Assembly: GCA_029204225.1 (NCBI GenBank)
Contig: CM055100.1
Location: forward strand, 64,984,550 to 65,048,549
DNA: 64,000 nt
DNA from: Diphasiastrum complanatum
Taxonomy: Eukaryota; Streptophyta; Lycopodiopsida; Lycopodiales; Lycopodiaceae
Direction of reading: 5' to 3'
Below the pieces are notes generated by a model. The model saw only the letters and a program-made list of their open reading frames with translations. It did not search any database and had not been told where the DNA came from. Of this stretch, positions 22,701-33,986 are shown piece by piece (position 1 is the stretch's first letter; each line of letters begins with the position of its first letter). Made by a program: the position numbers and the translations under genes.

Positions 22701-24143
22701 CTAAAACAGATTACCTGATTGAGCAACAAGAAAGTCAGACAAAATAAAAATAAACATAGCAATAGTAGAAGAGTTCAAACATGATACTAATTTAGCACCA
22801 CATGACTCCATTTGACTAGTAGGTAGCACTAGTCCATCTTCAAGATCCAATGGATCCAAAACATTGATCATAGATTCACCAAAAGTTGCCAAGCTAGCAC
22901 GACAATAACTATCTCCAAGAAGCTCATTAGATCTCAACCTAGATCTAGCATAAGGAAGCTCTTTAGACTTTGCATAAGTTCTACCAATCTTATTGATGCT
23001 AGGAATTGACTTTTGAAAGTTGAGAGAACCACCAACATCCATTTCATTCCTCTTGTTAGACATAACAAATGCATCAAGCTTGTAAAGTCTACCTTGTCTA
23101 TTGCCCCTAGCAATCAAGACATCTCCCTTAGTAATGAAGCAAACATCCCCAACAAACTTTGTCTTGTACCCTTTCTTTAACATTTGACCAACACTTAGCA
23201 AATTCCTTGAAAGTGAAGGAATGTAAAGAACACCATCAAGCCTTGCATTCCTATTAGTAGAAAGACAAATAGGAATTGAGCCAATACCTTTGATCATACA
23301 CTCACCACCATTTGGCATGTGAGCCACTTTCTTGGTTCCAACATAAGAGATCAAAGAAGTAAAGAACTCCTTGTGACTAGTCATGTGTGAACTAGATCCA
23401 CTATCTATCCACCATGAATCCTTGTCACTTCCACTTGACATTAGACTTAAAGAACACATCGTGAGAGAATCACAAGAATCTAGATCCTCATTAGAAGTAC
23501 AAAAGTTGTTTTGCTTGCTACCTTCATTATTTTTCTTCTTATGACATTCATTTGCAAAATGACCTTTTATCCCACAATAAAAGCACTTGAACTTTGACTT
23601 AGCTTTCTTTCTAAAAGAAGTAGAAGAGGAGGAGGAAGAGTGATCATCATGATCCGAGTTACCACCTTTGGACCATTTCCCTTTGCCTTTACCTTTTGTG
23701 AAGAAAGCCTTCACCTCCACCTTGCAAGGATGCACCATCAAGCTTTGATTGCAACCTATGTTCTTTAGCCAATAAGATTTCTTGCAAGTCAACCACACTT
23801 GGCAAGGCTCTTTGAATGGCAAAACTTTGTATCTAGCAAGCCATTCAACATAACCTGGACTATTTCATCATCTTTTATGCTTTCATCAATGCATGCTAGA
23901 TCATCACTTAAGGACTTAACTCTCAAGACAAATACATGAGCACTTTCTCCCTCTCTTTGTCTACTAGAAAATATTTGTCTCCTTAGGGTCAATACCCTAG
24001 ATGTGGTCTTTGATTCAAAGAGTTTATTCAAGGCATTCCATGCCTCACTTGCACTTTGACACTTACCAACTTCCTTGAGAAGTTCATTGATAACATTCAT
24101 ATTAATGATATAAAGAGCTCTTTTAGCCTTCTTATCAAACCTT
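22701..24143 (-). pseudogene. Copia gag-protease fragment
   Basis: On the minus strand, from about 24143: KKAKRALYIINMNVINELLK and the UBN2-type gag core (SASEAWNALNKLFESK, TTSRVLTLRRQIFSSRQ). After a frameshift near 23800 come a basic linker, the CCHC knuckle CFYCGIKGHFANEC and the aspartic protease motif WWIDSGSSSHMTS. A long protease/linker region follows (LYIPSLSRNLLSVGQML). It ends at 22701 before the integrase. The gag N-terminus is cut where a plus-strand LTR begins near 24145. Confidence 0.8.
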
Positions 24144-24144
24144 T

Positions 24145-24686
24145 ATTGATATATTTCATGTTGAAGAAGTCTCAAACTTCAGGACCTTCGAAATGACTCC
24201 AAAATCATGTTATTTGGACATATAGGCCAAAATTGGCTATTTTAGGCTACTGGTGCCCTAAAATTGGGTCCTAAGTTCTAGAGAGAGCAGAGAGAGTCAT
24301 CTCTGTCACCTATGTTAGGCTGAAATTCATGAAGAATAGGTTGGAGAAACTTATTGCATTGTTGAGAGAGATCAATAGATCATTGGCATAGTTTCTTCCT
24401 CCATTGAGAGCATTGCTTTGTGTATTGTCTTCAAGCTTTTGTGTATGATCTTGAAAGGTTTCCAAAAGTGGTAGGTTGCTGTTGGGAGCCCTGTTTGCTG
24501 TTATTTTTTGCTGCCATCAGTACCTTTTATTAGTTTCTTTTGTCTCTTGAATGCTTTGTCAAGTTCATGTGTATCAAAGGTAGCGTTAGGATGCTTTGCC
24601 ATTTCTAGCTTTTGTAGCTTGTTGTGCAAAGATCTTAGCCAAGTATTTTGGGAGTTTGGATCCATTCAAGATCCACTTTTTTCACA
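24145..24686 (+). mobile_element. Plus-strand copia 5' LTR lacking its first ~110 bp, with PBS
   Basis: The segment matches the solo LTR at 56130-56783 from its position 110 to its end (shared GTTGAAGAAGTCTCAAACTT, GGACATATAGGCCAAAATTG and TTCCAAAAGTGGTAGG). It ends TTTTTTCACA at 24686, followed at once by the primer-binding site TGGTATCAGAAC (24687-24698). The missing LTR head is found inverted at 25907-26008. Confidence 0.8.
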
Positions 24687-25906
24687 TGGTATCAGAACTA
24701 GTTGGCTGTTATTTTTAGTAAGATTTCCATTTATGGTGATATTTGGATGTTTGATCAAGTTCTAACATGATTATGCGTTGCACTGTTGATCAAATCTTAC
24801 TAACCTTTGTCTGTTGAGTTGAACTTGTGGATCAAAAGCATATTTTAGGTCTATTGAAGATTAGAGACTGAGAAGACGATATATTGGATCAGATCATAAC
24901 ACCTCATTTGTTGATTGTGAGGCTTGTGCATATTCAATACTAACAATGTTCTATTTAATCTATTGTTGACAATCTCCACTTTTGTGGATGAACACTCTCC
25001 TTTGTGGATGAACACTCTCCTTAAGAGAATGAACCTTCTCCTTAAGTGGATGACAAATACTCTTTGAGTGATTTTGTATTTCTCCAAAAGGCTGAGCAAA
25101 GCTCCCACTTGGATGAAAAATCCCCTTTTGGGTGAACAGATTGTCAACAATCTTTTGCATAAATTTTGGTGTACTTTGTTGAGCATGTAAGTAACTCTCC
25201 TTATGTAATTTGATTGGAGCATTTGCTGGAAGTTTTTAACCATTATGCAAATGTGTTTTTAGGTTCTTATCAGGTTGAGGAACATTCTCATGTGAAGTGA
25301 TCTTAGATCTACATCTAAACATCAAGATTTGACAAGCTAGTGAAGCTAATCTTGTGATTCACTAAGTGTGCTCTTTTATTCACCTCTAAAGCTTGTATTT
25401 ATCACTTGCTGGAGTTTATAAACTTTTAGAAGTGTGGTTTACATGTGGTTTTATAGGTTGAATCAATATCTTAGTGTGTTGATCATATGTTGATCAAGTT
25501 TCTTCAATTCTAGGTATTCTCAGTAGCCTGGTTCTTGTGTATTTTCTAATAATGCAAGTAACTCTTCACATCATAACTTGATTTGGTCACTTGCTAGAAA
25601 GTTTGAGAGCTTAAGCAAGAGTGTCTTCAGATTGGTTTGAGTTTTTAATCCATTTTTAGTGTGTGCAAAGCGTTGCATGTGTTTCAATCTTCCTTTCTAT
25701 GCCTGGAAACCAGCCAGGTTCAAGATAGAAGTGTTTTAGGGTCCTAGATCTTCTGAGATCTCCTTATCCATCATTTGTTGAGAGGAAAGTGAGTGCTAGG
25801 TTCATTAGGACAGAGCCTAAAAGTTGAAGAATCATTATATTCATGGCTTCCAATGGTGGGATCATGTTAGAAACTAATGATAGATTGAGTTCATCAAACT
25901 ACTCTA
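24687..25906 (+). pseudogene. Copia leader and first codons of gag
   Basis: A non-coding leader of about 1.15 kb follows the PBS. Near 25842 a gag start reads MASNGGIMLETNDRLSSSNY, matching the N-terminus of other copia gags here. The frame then hits a junction at about 25906 and is lost. Confidence 0.6.
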
Positions 25907-26008
25907 CCTAGGCCTCTTTCACACATGTGAAAGGTTATATCCAAAGCTATGTACAAAAATTGCCAATTTAGGCCTCAAACTAGCTAGGAAATGTTGACAA
26001 TTTTTACA
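25907..26008 (-). repeat. Inverted LTR head
   Basis: This is the reverse complement of the first ~105 bases of the solo LTR at 56130 (shared TAGCTAGGAAATGTTGACAA and CACATGTGAAAGG). It ends in the LTR terminus at about 26008. It is the part missing from the LTR at 24145. Confidence 0.75.
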
Positions 26009-26467
26009 TGATGATCCAATCCATGTCCCTAATCTTTGGTTACAAAAGAAGAAAATTCAGCCAATCTCACAAATGTAGAAAAAATCAGCATCTACACACA
26101 AAATGAGATGCAAACTCTAATAGAACTTGATCAAATATGTATCAAATGATAAAGTACAATTATTGTCCATACAAAACTAGCAAGCTACTATATTTCACAT
26201 GCGTGGATCCAAAAATAACAATTATAGATCATTCTACACATAGAATTGCATGCAATCACAAGTATAGTGCACCAATGGATAGTAGAACCCAAGAGAACCA
26301 TGTATAAGCATGAAATGAGATAGAGAAGAGAGAAGATGTGTCTCTCCACGAGTTTCCTCCTTTTTAAGTAGGTCCAAAACCTATTTGGCCACTTGTTTTT
26401 CCCTCCAAAATGCTAACCCTACTATTTTTTGGTCTAGATTCAAATTATCCAACATTTAAATTTGAAT
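26009..26467 (-). mobile_element. LTR-like segment related to 14221-14760
   Basis: It shares the order TGTCCCTAATCTTTGG, CACATGCGTGGATCC and GAGATAGAGAAGAGAGAAG with the LTR at 14.2 kb, and lies next to a minus-strand integrase fragment. Boundaries are approximate. Confidence 0.4.
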
Positions 26468-26920
26468 CTACTCAAACTCATCCACACCTTTATCAATCAT
26501 GCTTGAAGACACTTTTGGAATGTTCCCCTCATCAAATATGTCATCTCTACCAACATTCACTTTGTTGGTAATAGGAATGTAAACCTTGTAGGCTTTACTC
26601 ACCTCACTATATCCAACAAAAATACCTCTTCTCGAAGATGGATCCTCCTTGGTTCTATCATCAAGAGTAATGTTGACATAGAATGTGAATCCAAAGGTTC
26701 TTAGAAAGTTGACACTCGGCCTCCTCTTGAATAGCATCTCAAAAGGTGTCCTTCCATCCAAAATAGCACTCGGCCATCTATTGTACCAGAAATTGGCACA
26801 CAACAAAGCTTGATCCCAAAATGGTTTGTCAAGATTAGCACTTAACCTCATGGCTTTGGCACTTTCACATAAAGTATTATTCTTCCTTTCAGCCACTCCA
26901 TTTTGGGCCTTTGGTTTCCA
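26468..26920 (-). pseudogene. Copia integrase C-terminal fragment
   Basis: The minus strand reads QNGVAERKNNTLCESAKAMR, then FWDQALLCANFWYNR, PFEMLFKRRPSVNFLRTFG and GIFVGYSEVSKAYKVYIP. The glutamate of VAERKN is the third acid of the DDE triad; the two aspartates lie outside. The frame is bounded on the right by CACTA-derived sequence. Confidence 0.85.
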
Positions 26921-26944
26921 CTTTTGTGTTGAAAGGATTGATAA

Positions 26945-27670
26945 CAAGAGACACACACACGATTGTGGTGTAATAGCATCTTTCCAACAAGAAAGTCAAA
27001 GCAGTGCACGAGACCTGAATCCCATCATAGGAGACATAGAATACATAGGAACTATACAAAATATTTATGATGTGTCATTTGGTGAAAGTGGACACTATTT
27101 TTTATTTGATGTGAAATGGTTCAAGATAGTTTGTAGAGGGCCAAATGCAATCATAAAATCGGATCCAAGTGGATTTTTTGTGATTGATTCATCAAAAACA
27201 TTGAGCACGGAGTCCTTTGACACATTGGTGTTGCCTCGTCACTATGAGCAGGTGCACATGCTATGCTGTCATGTTTTTCATTTTATTGCAAGTGATTTCA
27301 GTATTTGAGTTTTCAATATGTTCTAAAATAGTAGTTTTTGTAGGTGTTTTTTGAACCAGATCGACTAAACAAGATATGGTGGTTTGTAGCTCAAGTTGAA
27401 CCATGAGCATGACGAGTATTTGAGGGTACAAATGTTGAGAATGAAATGGAAAACCTTCATTTTAACTATGAGATTGAGCTACCTAGAGATGTAGTCAATC
27501 CTTAAACCATACTTGAAGCACCCACTTTCATAGATGTCGAGAATAGCAATTCTAATAGTCAGAATGATGAAATAAGTTTTGAAAGTGAGAGTGATGATGA
27601 AAATCATCTAAGAAGAGATGAATTGCAAGATGTTGTCACTGATGAAATTGATTTTTGCAAATCTGAATAA
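26945..27670 (+). pseudogene. CACTA (En/Spm) transposon fragment with DUF4216-type domain
   Basis: The plus frame reads HTHDCGVIASFQQESQ, RDLNPIIGDIEYIGTIQNIY and YFLFDVKWFKIV, then GFFVIDSSKTL and SFDTLVLPRHYEQ. A GT..AG intron (27252-27343) leads to VFFEPDRLNKIWWFVAQVEP. Order and spacing match the DUF4216 domain found beside CACTA TNP2 transposases in plants. An acidic tail (EISFESESDDENHLRRDE) ends at a stop at 27668-27670. Two in-frame TGA (near 27404) and one TAA (near 27503) inactivate it. No transposase core or CACTA ends are present. Confidence 0.65.
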
Positions 27671-27974
27671 TAGAATTTTAATTTTATCTATTCTATAGAG
27701 AGAAAGAGAGAGAAAGAGAGAGATAATTAAGTGACATGTGATGCTTTCAAATGATAGTTATTTAGCCAAAACAGAATCTCATTTTTGGTCAAGTGAAAAG
27801 AATAGACATAGTTTGACTTCAAATCCATTTTTTTGGAGATAATGTCAGTGAAGAGAGATGTACGGTTTCGTGCTCCAAGAAAGTTCTCATTTTTCAACAA
27901 ATGTTGCAAAGACAGTAAATCAGTAAAAGCATGTGAGTTAATGAAATCACCACCACAAACTATGATAGAATCAA
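27671..27974. other. Short unassigned stretch
   Basis: A GA-rich run (GAGAAAGAGAGAG) lies near 27700-27722. The minus frame that continues from the copia RT fragment loses RT similarity here. Confidence 0.3.
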
Positions 27975-28200
27975 GTGTTTCATCATAGTCAGTCCCCTTG
28001 AATTGAGCATATCCCTTGGCAAGTAGTCTTGTTTTATAATTGTTCACACTACCATCTTGATTAAGCTTGATCTTAAAGACCCATTTGCAAGCAGTAACAT
28101 TTTGTATCTTTGATGGAGGATCAATAATTTTACAAGTATCTCAAGCAATGCATCATATACTCACTTTTCATTGCATCAAATCACTCTTTTGTTGCTAAAG
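27975..28200 (-). pseudogene. Copia RT N-terminal fragment
   Basis: The minus strand reads IIDPPSKIQNVTACKWVFKI, KLNQDGSVNNYKTRLLAKGY and AQFKGTDYDETLD, the conserved start of a copia RT. Upstream KEW/DAMKSEY-like residues appear with stops. RT similarity stops abruptly near 27975. Confidence 0.7.
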
Positions 28201-28429
28201 TTTCATTCACACATCATCAAAGTTAATGTAGCAATAAGGGCAATAAAAATTATACAATCATTCAACTTGTAATTGCTTCTCTCTTCCTTGTATTTGAGTC
28301 TTGATGTTGCATTTTTGCTCAAGTTGACATTTTTGGAGTTTGTAGGGTATGCTTGCTCCTCCTTAATCCCTACTATTTCCTTGATAATAGGCTTGGCAGT
28401 AGGCTCGATTGCATATCGGAATAAAACCT

Positions 28430-28786
28430 GACATGGATAGCCGATCACTCTAGTGTATGTGGTTATTGATTATGCCTCATCATTCTGGGCTTGGCCAGTA
28501 AAGTACTTAATAATCATATGAGGGCCAAACCTATAATTGGACATAGGAGCAATTGCATGGTGTCTGACTGCTATAATGCAAGAATAGGAGGCCAATTGCT
28601 ATTCGAGGTTGCATGGGGATCCTAAGAGGAATATTCTCTCCTCCTTTCATTCACCATGACATGGGAGTGAAGTGTTTAGAGTATTGACTAGCCATTTTTT
28701 GTTGGTTGGGTGGTTTTGCTCCACAGGTGTCCTTTTGGTTGCATGCAATAGGAGCTAGTCAGATCTTCACAAGACAGTCCTTATTG
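28430..28786 (+). mobile_element. Left LTR of the non-coding element
   Basis: It is related to the segment starting at 33697 and is followed by the PBS at 28787-28798. Its 5' boundary is unclear; the TGTTATATCC start seen at 33697 is not found. Confidence 0.5.
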
Positions 28787-28798
28787 TGGTATCAGAGC

Positions 28799-30090
28799 TT
28801 GGCTTTGCATCAATCGGAAGGTGGAGCTACAATTGTGAAAGAGAAATCCGTGTAAAGGAAAGGACCTTAGCTAAGTGGGTCCTACATTCAGTTGGAACAA
28901 AAACGAGGCAGTAGTGCGATCACTAGCCGAGTCTCCCCTCCCCACTGAGCACAAGTCTTGAATAGTACTAAGGTAAATTCCTTCCAATCCTGTTGAGATA
29001 GAATGCATATGTTTTAAGGTTGGAATGATTGAAATCGGTAAGAAATTGGTCTTTGCATATCTAACATTTCTAGCTTATTTGTAGCATGTGATGTTTTTGT
29101 GATAACTATTATTGATAGTAGAAACTCTAAACACATGGTTTGATTTTTCAATGCGATTCATGAATAGATGTAACCGGTTTTTCCATGGACTAACACTATG
29201 CTAAAAACAGATGGAACTTCTATAGAGTTCAGTACTCAGCCTAAAACGTTTGTCACATTAATGTAAGTCGTGAGTTTTTGAGTGACACTTTAAATAGCAT
29301 GTGCACAATGTAAGTGAATGAAGTGTGATTTATGTCTTATAATGGTTATTATGCCCACCCTCTTGGAATACAGAGGGAGGAATAACAGGCACCCAGTGAG
29401 GCAGAATATCTTCTCGGGTTTAGGTATTAATTCTGAATCGTTTTTTTCTCATCTAGAACACAACCCTTAGTGTGCCATCGAAATATACGGGCACTATAGG
29501 GTTCACGGGCCCCTGAAACCCAGGTCCACGCATTAGCACCAGTGTGTTAATTCAAGAGGAAGATATTGAAAAAAAAAAATGAAAAAAAAGAGAAAAAGAG
29601 AATCGTCTAAACTAAGAACACCAACATTCCTTGGCCTGAATTTGTAAAACTGGAAAACATCAGAAATGGGGAATGAAATGGCGAAATACTCACAACTCTA
29701 CAACCTATACATATTTGGAAGGGAGGAGTGGGCATAAAGGGCTTACTTGAAAGAGGCTAACAATGTCATCTCATACACTACGAAAAGTATTTTCTAGAAA
29801 GCGTGAGAAAGAAATCATGACATAGTACATGGAGATTTTGTAAGAAGGTTTGCCTTGGTATTGTACCTACAAACTAGAGAGATTTTTATGCCAATCGTTG
29901 GGAAGTCATTAAGACTATGTGATACCATCCTAAGAGCCTCATACCGCAATATTTAAAGGTCACCTTAGGTTGACTATGCTTGAGATACCATTCTAATGAG
30001 TTGTGATGGAATCATTAGGAGATGCTTTTGTTGACTTCACATGCATTAAGCCTCCAAATGGACCAACCATGTGATGTTGCAAGAGCTTTC
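28799..30090. other. Non-coding interior of the LARD-like element, left part
   Basis: No open frame of note and no recognised domain. A short A-rich run lies at about 29570-29600. Confidence 0.4.
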
Positions 30091-30097
30091 CAAACCC

Positions 30098-31345
30098 TGA
30101 TATCGGTTCAACGCGCAGATGTGCTATCTGACTGGTCAAACATGCCATCCACGTGTTGAATCGATATCAGATTTTTTTATATTAAAAAAAAAAAACATTC
30201 TAACTTCTTAATCGTAGGTTTGATTGAGGCGAACAAGGTGCCATTAAAAAGAGCTCGACGAGAGCTTCGCAACGGCATCCTACATGACTAGTTCCAAGTT
30301 ACCATTAAAACGTTATAAACAGTCAAAGTTTGTAGAAAATCCCTCATCTATAAAAATATATATTTCAAAAAAATAACCCTAATATCGGTTCAGCGTGCGC
30401 TCGCTCAAACCCTTAGGCACGCACTGAATCGATATTAGGGTTTTAATTTAACTTTTTTTGTTTTTTGAAAAGAGCTCAAAGAGAGCTTCGCAACGACACC
30501 AGAATGATCTAATTTCGAACTACGTTCAAAAGTTATAGGCAGTCAAAGTTTTGGTGTGTCAAAACTTTGACTGCCTATAACTTTTGAACCGTAGCACACC
30601 AAAACTTTGACTGCCTATAAGTTTTGAGCTGTAGCTCGAAATTAGGCCATTCTGGTGCCGTTGCGAAGCTCTCTCCGGGCTCTTTTCCAAAAACAAAAAA
30701 GAAAACTCAACTCTAAGACACGCGTTGAACCGATATTAGATTTTTTGTTTTTTTTTTGGAAAGAGCTCGGAGAAAGATTGGCAACGACACCAAAATGACC
30801 TAATTTTGAACTACGGTTCAAAAGTTATAAGCAGTCAAAGTTTTGATTTGAGCTACGGTTCAAAAGTATAGGCAGTCAAAGTTTTGACAAATCAAAACTT
30901 TGACTGCCTATAACTTTTGAACCGTAGTTCCGAATTAGGTCATTTTGAAGCCGTTGCAAAGCTCTTTCCGAGGGTTTTTCAAAAAAAAAAAAATTAAACC
31001 CTAATATTGGTTCAGCACTTGCCTTAGGGTTTGGGCCCCCCTCGAATCCTAAGCGCACACTAAATCGATACTGAGAGTTATTTTTTGAAATATATATATA
31101 TTTTAGATGAGGGATTTTTTGTGAACTTTGACTGCCTATAACTTTTTAATTGTAACTCGAAACTAGGTCATCTAAGATGCGATTGTGAAGCTCTCGTCGA
31201 GCTCTTTCTAATGGCACCATGATCGTCTCAATCAGAGCTATGATTAAGAAGTTAGATTGTTTAAAAGAACCTGATATCGATTCAATGTGCGGATTGCACA
31301 GGTCGTCTATTCACTGCGTATCTTGGATTTGTGTGAGCACTAAGA
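30098..31345. repeat. Nested 1.2-kb palindrome
   Basis: Two arms of about 550 bp are inverted around a centre near 30727. Matching landmarks are GGTGCCATTA (30237) with TAATGGCACC (31209), and AACTTCTTAATC (about 30202) with GATTAAGAAGTT (about 31242). GAGGGATTTT near 31105 pairs with AAAATCCCTC near 30338, and TCTCCGGGCTCTTTTCCAAA (30671) with TTTGGAAAGAGCTCGGAGA (30757). Within each arm are smaller inverted units: a GTTATAGGCAGTCAAAGTTT module in both orientations (eight copies) and an AATATCGGTTCAGCG..CGCACTGAATCGATATT hairpin. There is no protein. A transcript of either strand would fold into a very long hairpin. Confidence 0.85.
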
Positions 31346-32058
31346 TGAAGACGATCTTTCGCTGGTCATATCTTTGAGAGTCTGGAAAACTCTCATTGAC
31401 TTGGGAGTATGGGGTAATCAGTGGGACCTCCAAGATTGGAAATGGTCAGATTCTGATTACCCACATAAGGATAGTGTGGGTCCTTTCTTCACAAAGGCAT
31501 TTTGGTTGGACCAATACCTAGTCAAAATTTGCTTGAACAAGACTGTATTACACGTGTGAGGATGCCCTTGATGTTTCTTGAAGTTTACACATGTTGATCT
31601 TGCTAAATAGTTAATGATTTACATCTAAATCTTGATCTAGTCAATAGAACTTGTTAGATCACTTGATTTGGCAATCAACACCTCTTGAAGATTGATTGTA
31701 CTAATCAATCATTGTCCAAAAATCAGAAAAATCATAGTAGCCCTTACTTTTCTTCTATTTAAAGCGAGGTTTTAATTTTCCCTTGAGAGGGAAGACCTAT
31801 ACAACGTTGGGATGGAATATGAGGTGACATTCCGAAATAGGACATAATTTCAAGTTTCAAGAATTTTAATTAATATGTTTATCTCCAAATTTTAAAATAC
31901 ACGTGTTGTTGAGACAGAGAGCAAGGATTTAATTCTAAGTGCAATTGTAAATTTTTCAATGTATTCATATGAATATAAGAGCTATGATCATCTTTGACAT
32001 TGCTTGCTTCCTTTGGCCAATCTTCATCATTGTAGAGACTTTGGAGCGACCTAGGAGT
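31346..32058. other. Interior of the LARD-like element, nothing recognised
   Basis: Only a chance open frame of 61 codons (31374) is present. Confidence 0.35.
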
Positions 32059-32258
32059 GACTTTGGAGTAGATTATTCACCCCTCTTTGCTTGTAGCTCT
32101 CCTTGATTGCAATTTTGTTTGTTTCAGTTTAGCATTTTCAATTTTGTTTGTTTCAGTTTAGCGTTTTTAGTTTAGCGACTTTGGACTAGATTATTCACCC
32201 CTCTTTGCTTGTAGCTCTCCTTGATTGCAATTTTCTTTGTTTCAGTTTAGCGTTTTCA
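32059..32258. repeat. Tandem duplication, period 118 bp
   Basis: GACTTTGGAGTAGATTATTC at 32059 recurs at 32177 (one substitution) together with TTCACCCCTCTTTGCTTGTA and the CAGTTTAGCGTTTT tail. Within the first unit the AATTTTGTTTGTTTCAGTTT segment is itself doubled. Confidence 0.85.
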
Positions 32259-32720
32259 AGGAATGATGTTTAAGGATTGCATCTTTTTCAACAACAATGA
32301 TTTTCAAGAGGCTTCTACGTGTTTCTCTTTCTACTAATTGGTTAGATTCATGAGAATGTCTGGAGCGCATTTTTTAGCATCAAGTCTATATCATTAGATA
32401 CAAATAGCAAATGGTCAATATGTTCTCATGTAGGCAAATCTAATTCTCTCCATTCTAAAAAAATTCCCCTTGAAACTCTCACCTACATGAGAGCTATAAG
32501 GATGACAGTCGCTTATATGAGAACAGATTGACAATCTGCTAGTTGTATCTGATGGCATAATTTTGATGCTACAGAATGCGCTCCTGACATTCTTATAATT
32601 CTAACCAACTAGTGAAAAGTAGAACACATATAAGAAGCCTCTTGAAGATAATTGTTCCGGAAGCTTAAGATGCTTGCTGTTGAAAAAATTTAATCCTTTG
32701 ACACCATTATTTAAAAAGTT
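32256..32720. repeat. Second foldback, about 465 bp
   Basis: The left arm (TTTCAAGAGGCTTCTACGTG, then GAATGTCTGGAGCGCATT, then TGTTCTCATGTAGG) is matched on the reverse strand by the right arm (CTTCAAGAGGCTTCTTATAT, GAATGTCAGGAGCGCATT, CTCTCATGTAGG). The centre lies near 32465. Arms are about 200 bp with perhaps 75-80% identity by eye. It could be a MITE within the LARD-like element or a hairpin RNA source. Confidence 0.8.
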
Positions 32721-33682
32721 CCCCTAAACTGTATGCTCAACAAGAATTTGCTCATCGATGCCATAGCCATAAATGGAGACAATCGCTTTTAAATAGACAG
32801 GGCATAGAAATTGAGAACACATTTGCAAAATGTTCACTAATATTTGATGATGCTCGTGCTTCCCCAAAGTTGAAGAAAAAAAAACTTAAGCTGCTTAGAA
32901 CTCTACTTGACTTTAGGATAAAAAAAAGCTTTAGAAGAAAAGAACTAAAACTCATTCACCTCAACGATGGCTGGGAAGTTGCATAGGCTGAATGAGTAGC
33001 TGCAATCTTTGGATATCCTAGATTCTTAGTCTGAGAAATGTAGCCCCATAAATATTTACCAATATGTACAAAATTTGTTTTAGCCATGAATAAAAAAAGT
33101 TGTTTTCTACTGCAAAAAAAAACATTCAAGGGCATAGAAATAAAACACAAGTCTGTAGAAAATTTGATTATTGGCAATGCTCTTGCTTTTTGCAACTACA
33201 AAAAAATTGCTCAAAATTCCACTTAAACTTGAGAAAAAATAAATATTATGCTGCTCACCTCAAGTGTTGGCTACCTGCAAAGATTCATAGTTAAGAGATA
33301 TCTAAATGATGTTTGACAAATCTCTGAAAAGTGATAAAAGCAAGATAGTTATTTTTGTTGCTAGGCGTCATCATGAGGTTGGACCTCATTGATCACCATC
33401 ACATGTAGATACTTTCATGCTTATTAGGCTTGATTAAGCTTAGATATTATTGATTAGAACTCGAGCTCCATGGAGAGCCAAAATCATTGCAAAAATCAAT
33501 GCCTAGATTTTAGGAGATCTAGAGCGCAAATGGTGCACCTCTTAATCTATGATGTACATGTGGACCAATCACATTCAAGAGGTTGCACCTTGCTAGGGAA
33601 GGCCTAAACTCTAAGTTTGGCTAACCCTAAGAGTAGCTATGAATCTCAAGTTAAAGTTTCACTTTTGAGAATAGGAACAATT
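32721..33682. other. Diverged duplicated segment in the LARD-like interior
   Basis: GGGCATAGAAAT..GATGATGCTCGTGCTT..GCTCACCTCAA-type blocks at about 32801-32980 recur, diverged, at 33130-33280 (GGGCATAGAAATAAAA, GGCAATGCTCTTGCTTTT, GCTCACCTCAAGTGTTGGCT). No coding function is visible. The PPT of the element follows. Confidence 0.5.
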
Positions 33683-33696
33683 AAAGGGAGGAAGAA

Positions 33697-33986
33697 TGTT
33701 ATATCCATGTCCTGCATAGAGCATTTGGCTTAATCCTAGACTTGGATACACGGTATTCCAGTAAATGAGGTTATTGTTTGTGCCACATTATTCCGGACAA
33801 GGCCAGTTATGTAATTAATAACCTTGTGAGGGCAATGAAGCTAGTACATGGTTTAGGACTACCAATGCATGTGTAGAGTATCAATAGTAATGAAACACAC
33901 TTTTGGAGAGTTTAAGCCTTGCATGGGCACATGCATAGAGAGGCTTGGGGCCTATATATCCTAGTGGAAACTCGCCCATCTCTAGT
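33697..33986 (+). mobile_element. Right LTR of the LARD-like element, first part
   Basis: It begins TGTTATATCC after the purine tract and runs to the copia insertion point at 33986. It resumes at 40221. Confidence 0.6.

Noticed and set aside
28787-28798. tRNA-like sequence TGGTATCAGAGC (also at 24687, 39472, 46053, 52131 and 63921)
   Set aside because: These are retrotransposon primer-binding sites complementary to a tRNA 3' end; no cloverleaf surrounds them.
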